Shown: one piece after another, positions 21,737 to 22,738 of the stretch
How positions within the stretch are numbered: position 1 is the first letter of the stretch
Layout: each line of letters opens with the position of its first letter
Assembly (NCBI GenBank): GCA_946999425.1
Contig: CAMQDG010000021.1
Coordinates: 1 to 22,738, forward strand
Length of the DNA: 22,738 bases
Direction: 5' to 3'
Source of the DNA: an uncultured Peptoniphilus sp.
Lineage (GTDB): Bacteria; Bacillota; Clostridia; Tissierellales; Peptoniphilaceae
Notes under the pieces: model-generated
Database searches by the model: none
What the model saw: the letters and a program-made list of their open reading frames with translations, nothing else
What the model was told of the DNA's origin: nothing
Position numbers and translations under genes: made by a program

Positions 21737-22738
21737 ATGAAAAATTTAAAATATTACATAGGACTTGACATTGGAACCGCATCAGTAGGCTGGGCAGTTA
21801 CAGATGAAAGCTATAATGTTCCAAAATTTAATGGTAAAAAGATGTGGGGTGTTCGCCTTTTCGATGACGCAAAAACTGCTGAAGAAAGAAGAACACAAAG
21901 AGGTTCAAGAAGAAGGTTAAATCGTAGAAAAGAAAGGATAAATTTGTTGCAAGATTTATTTGCAGAAGAAATCTCACAAGTTGATTCAAATTTCTTTTTA
22001 AGACTAGAGAATAGTGACCTTTATAGAGATGATAAAGATGAAAAATTAAAATCTAAATATACATTATTTAATGATAAAAATTTTAAAGACAAGGATTATC
22101 ATAAAAAATATCCTACAATACACCATTTAATAATGGATTTAATCGAAGATGAAAATAAAAAAGACATTAGGCTGATTTATTTAGCTTGCCACTATCTTCT
22201 TAAAAATCGTGGACATTTTATCTTTGAAGGACAAAAATTTGACACAAAGGGTTCATTTGATAAATCCATAAATGACTTAAAAATTCATCTTCATGATGAA
22301 TATAATATAGACTTGGAATTTAATAACGAAGACTTAATAAAGATAATTGCAGATAGTAGCCTAAACAAAACAAATAAAAAGAAAGAACTTAAAAATATAA
22401 TTGGAGATACAAAATTTTTAAGGGCAATTTCTGCCATTATGATAGGTAGTTCCCAAAAGCTTATAGACTTATTTGAAGATGGAGAATTTGAAGAAACTGA
22501 AATTAAATCTGTAGATTTTTCTAATACAGCATTTGAAGATAAATATTCTGAGTATGAAGAAGTTATGGGAGATAAGATTTCTCTATTAAATATTTTAAAA
22601 GCAATCTATGATTCATCCATTCTTGAAAATTTACTAAAAGATGCGAACCAGTTAAGTGATGGAACAAAATATATATCAAGTGCATTTGTAAAAAAATATA
22701 ATAAGCATGGAGCCGATCTCAAGGAGTTTAAGGACCTT
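21737..22738 (+). CDS. cas9: CRISPR-associated endonuclease Cas9, type II-A-like (3' part beyond window)
   Basis: Cas9 is the RNA-guided DNA nuclease of type II CRISPR immunity. The first 334 codons are present with no stop. KYYIGLDIGTASVGWAV contains the RuvC-I motif with catalytic Asp11. The arginine-rich bridge helix covers about residues 50-72 (EERRTQRGSRRRLNRRKER). The recognition lobe begins with KYPTIHHLIMDLIE and DIRLIYLACHYLLKNRGHFIFEG, a pattern I associate with type II-A Cas9 of Firmicutes rather than the compact II-C forms. RuvC-II/III, HNH and the PAM-interacting domain lie beyond the edge, so activity and PAM cannot be judged. GGAGG at 21727-21731 precedes ATG by five bases. The gene is preceded by its tracrRNA; cas1, cas2, csn2 and the repeat array are expected downstream. 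Confidence 0.95.
   Translation, partial: MKNLKYYIGLDIGTASVGWAVTDESYNVPKFNGKKMWGVRLFDDAKTAEERRTQRGSRRRLNRRKERINLLQDLFAEEISQVDSNFFLRLENSDLYRDDKDEKLKSKYTLFNDKNFKDKDYHKKYPTIHHLIMDLIEDENKKDIRLIYLACHYLLKNRGHFIFEGQKFDTKGSFDKSINDLKIHLHDEYNIDLEFNNEDLIKIIADSSLNKTNKKKELKNIIGDTKFLRAISAIMIGSSQKLIDLFEDGEFEETEIKSVDFSNTAFEDKYSEYEEVMGDKISLLNILKAIYDSSILENLLKDANQLSDGTKYISSAFVKKYNKHGADLKEFKDL

Overview
This is a strongly AT-rich Firmicute chromosome segment. It shows AGA-rich codon use, consensus Gram-positive Shine-Dalgarno sequences, TTG starts on several genes and tightly overlapping operons. A rubrerythrin, and the absence of spore genes beside hup, fit an anaerobic, probably non-sporing, low-GC organism. 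The gene orders and protein textures recall the anaerobic cocci (Tissierellia/Peptoniphilaceae), but that placement is from memory of the families and was not tested.

Layout. (1) Bases 1-4606 hold recJ (5' end missing), a bifunctional-type relA/spoT, dtd and a glyoxalase-II-like metallo-beta-lactamase gene, closely packed on the plus strand and ending at a bidirectional terminator. (2) Bases 4669-7226 hold a divergent nucleoside/sugar-phosphate salvage module: an MTAP/MTIP-type phosphorylase on the minus strand, then an MtnA-like isomerase and an HD-domain nucleotidase-like protein on the plus strand. (3) Bases 7334-16673 form one apparent operon of seven genes with short overlaps: miaB, mutS, mutL, miaA, a YnbB-type PLP enzyme, a small nitroreductase and a YabN-type methylase that lacks its usual MazG domain. 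It joins mismatch repair with i6A/ms2i6A tRNA modification. (4) Bases 16784-20213 hold hup, rpmE, yqhQ, prmC and prfA (chromatin, ribosome and translation termination), with terminators after hup and rpmE. (5) Bases 20357-21361 hold two single-gene units, rubrerythrin and a YerC-type TrpR-like regulator, each with its own promoter and terminator. (6) From 21439 to the window end is the start of a type II CRISPR-Cas locus: a bidirectional hairpin, a plus-strand promoter, a tracrRNA gene on the minus strand, and the first 334 codons of cas9.

The most informative part is the right edge. The tracrRNA gene carries a consensus sigma-A promoter (TTGACA, 17 bp, TAAAAT), an anti-repeat with the bulged geometry expected of type II-A guides, two short GC hairpins and a Rho-independent terminator. 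The repeat array is outside the window, but the anti-repeat predicts how its repeat should begin. The tracrRNA gene lies inside what is probably the cas9 mRNA leader, in antisense. Other points worth attention are the MtnA-like protein with a replaced RGAP loop, Asn instead of Asp in the purine pocket of the phosphorylase, loss of the MazG domain, a 17-bp palindrome over the rpmE -10 element, and the absence of apt and hfq from positions where related genomes usually carry them.
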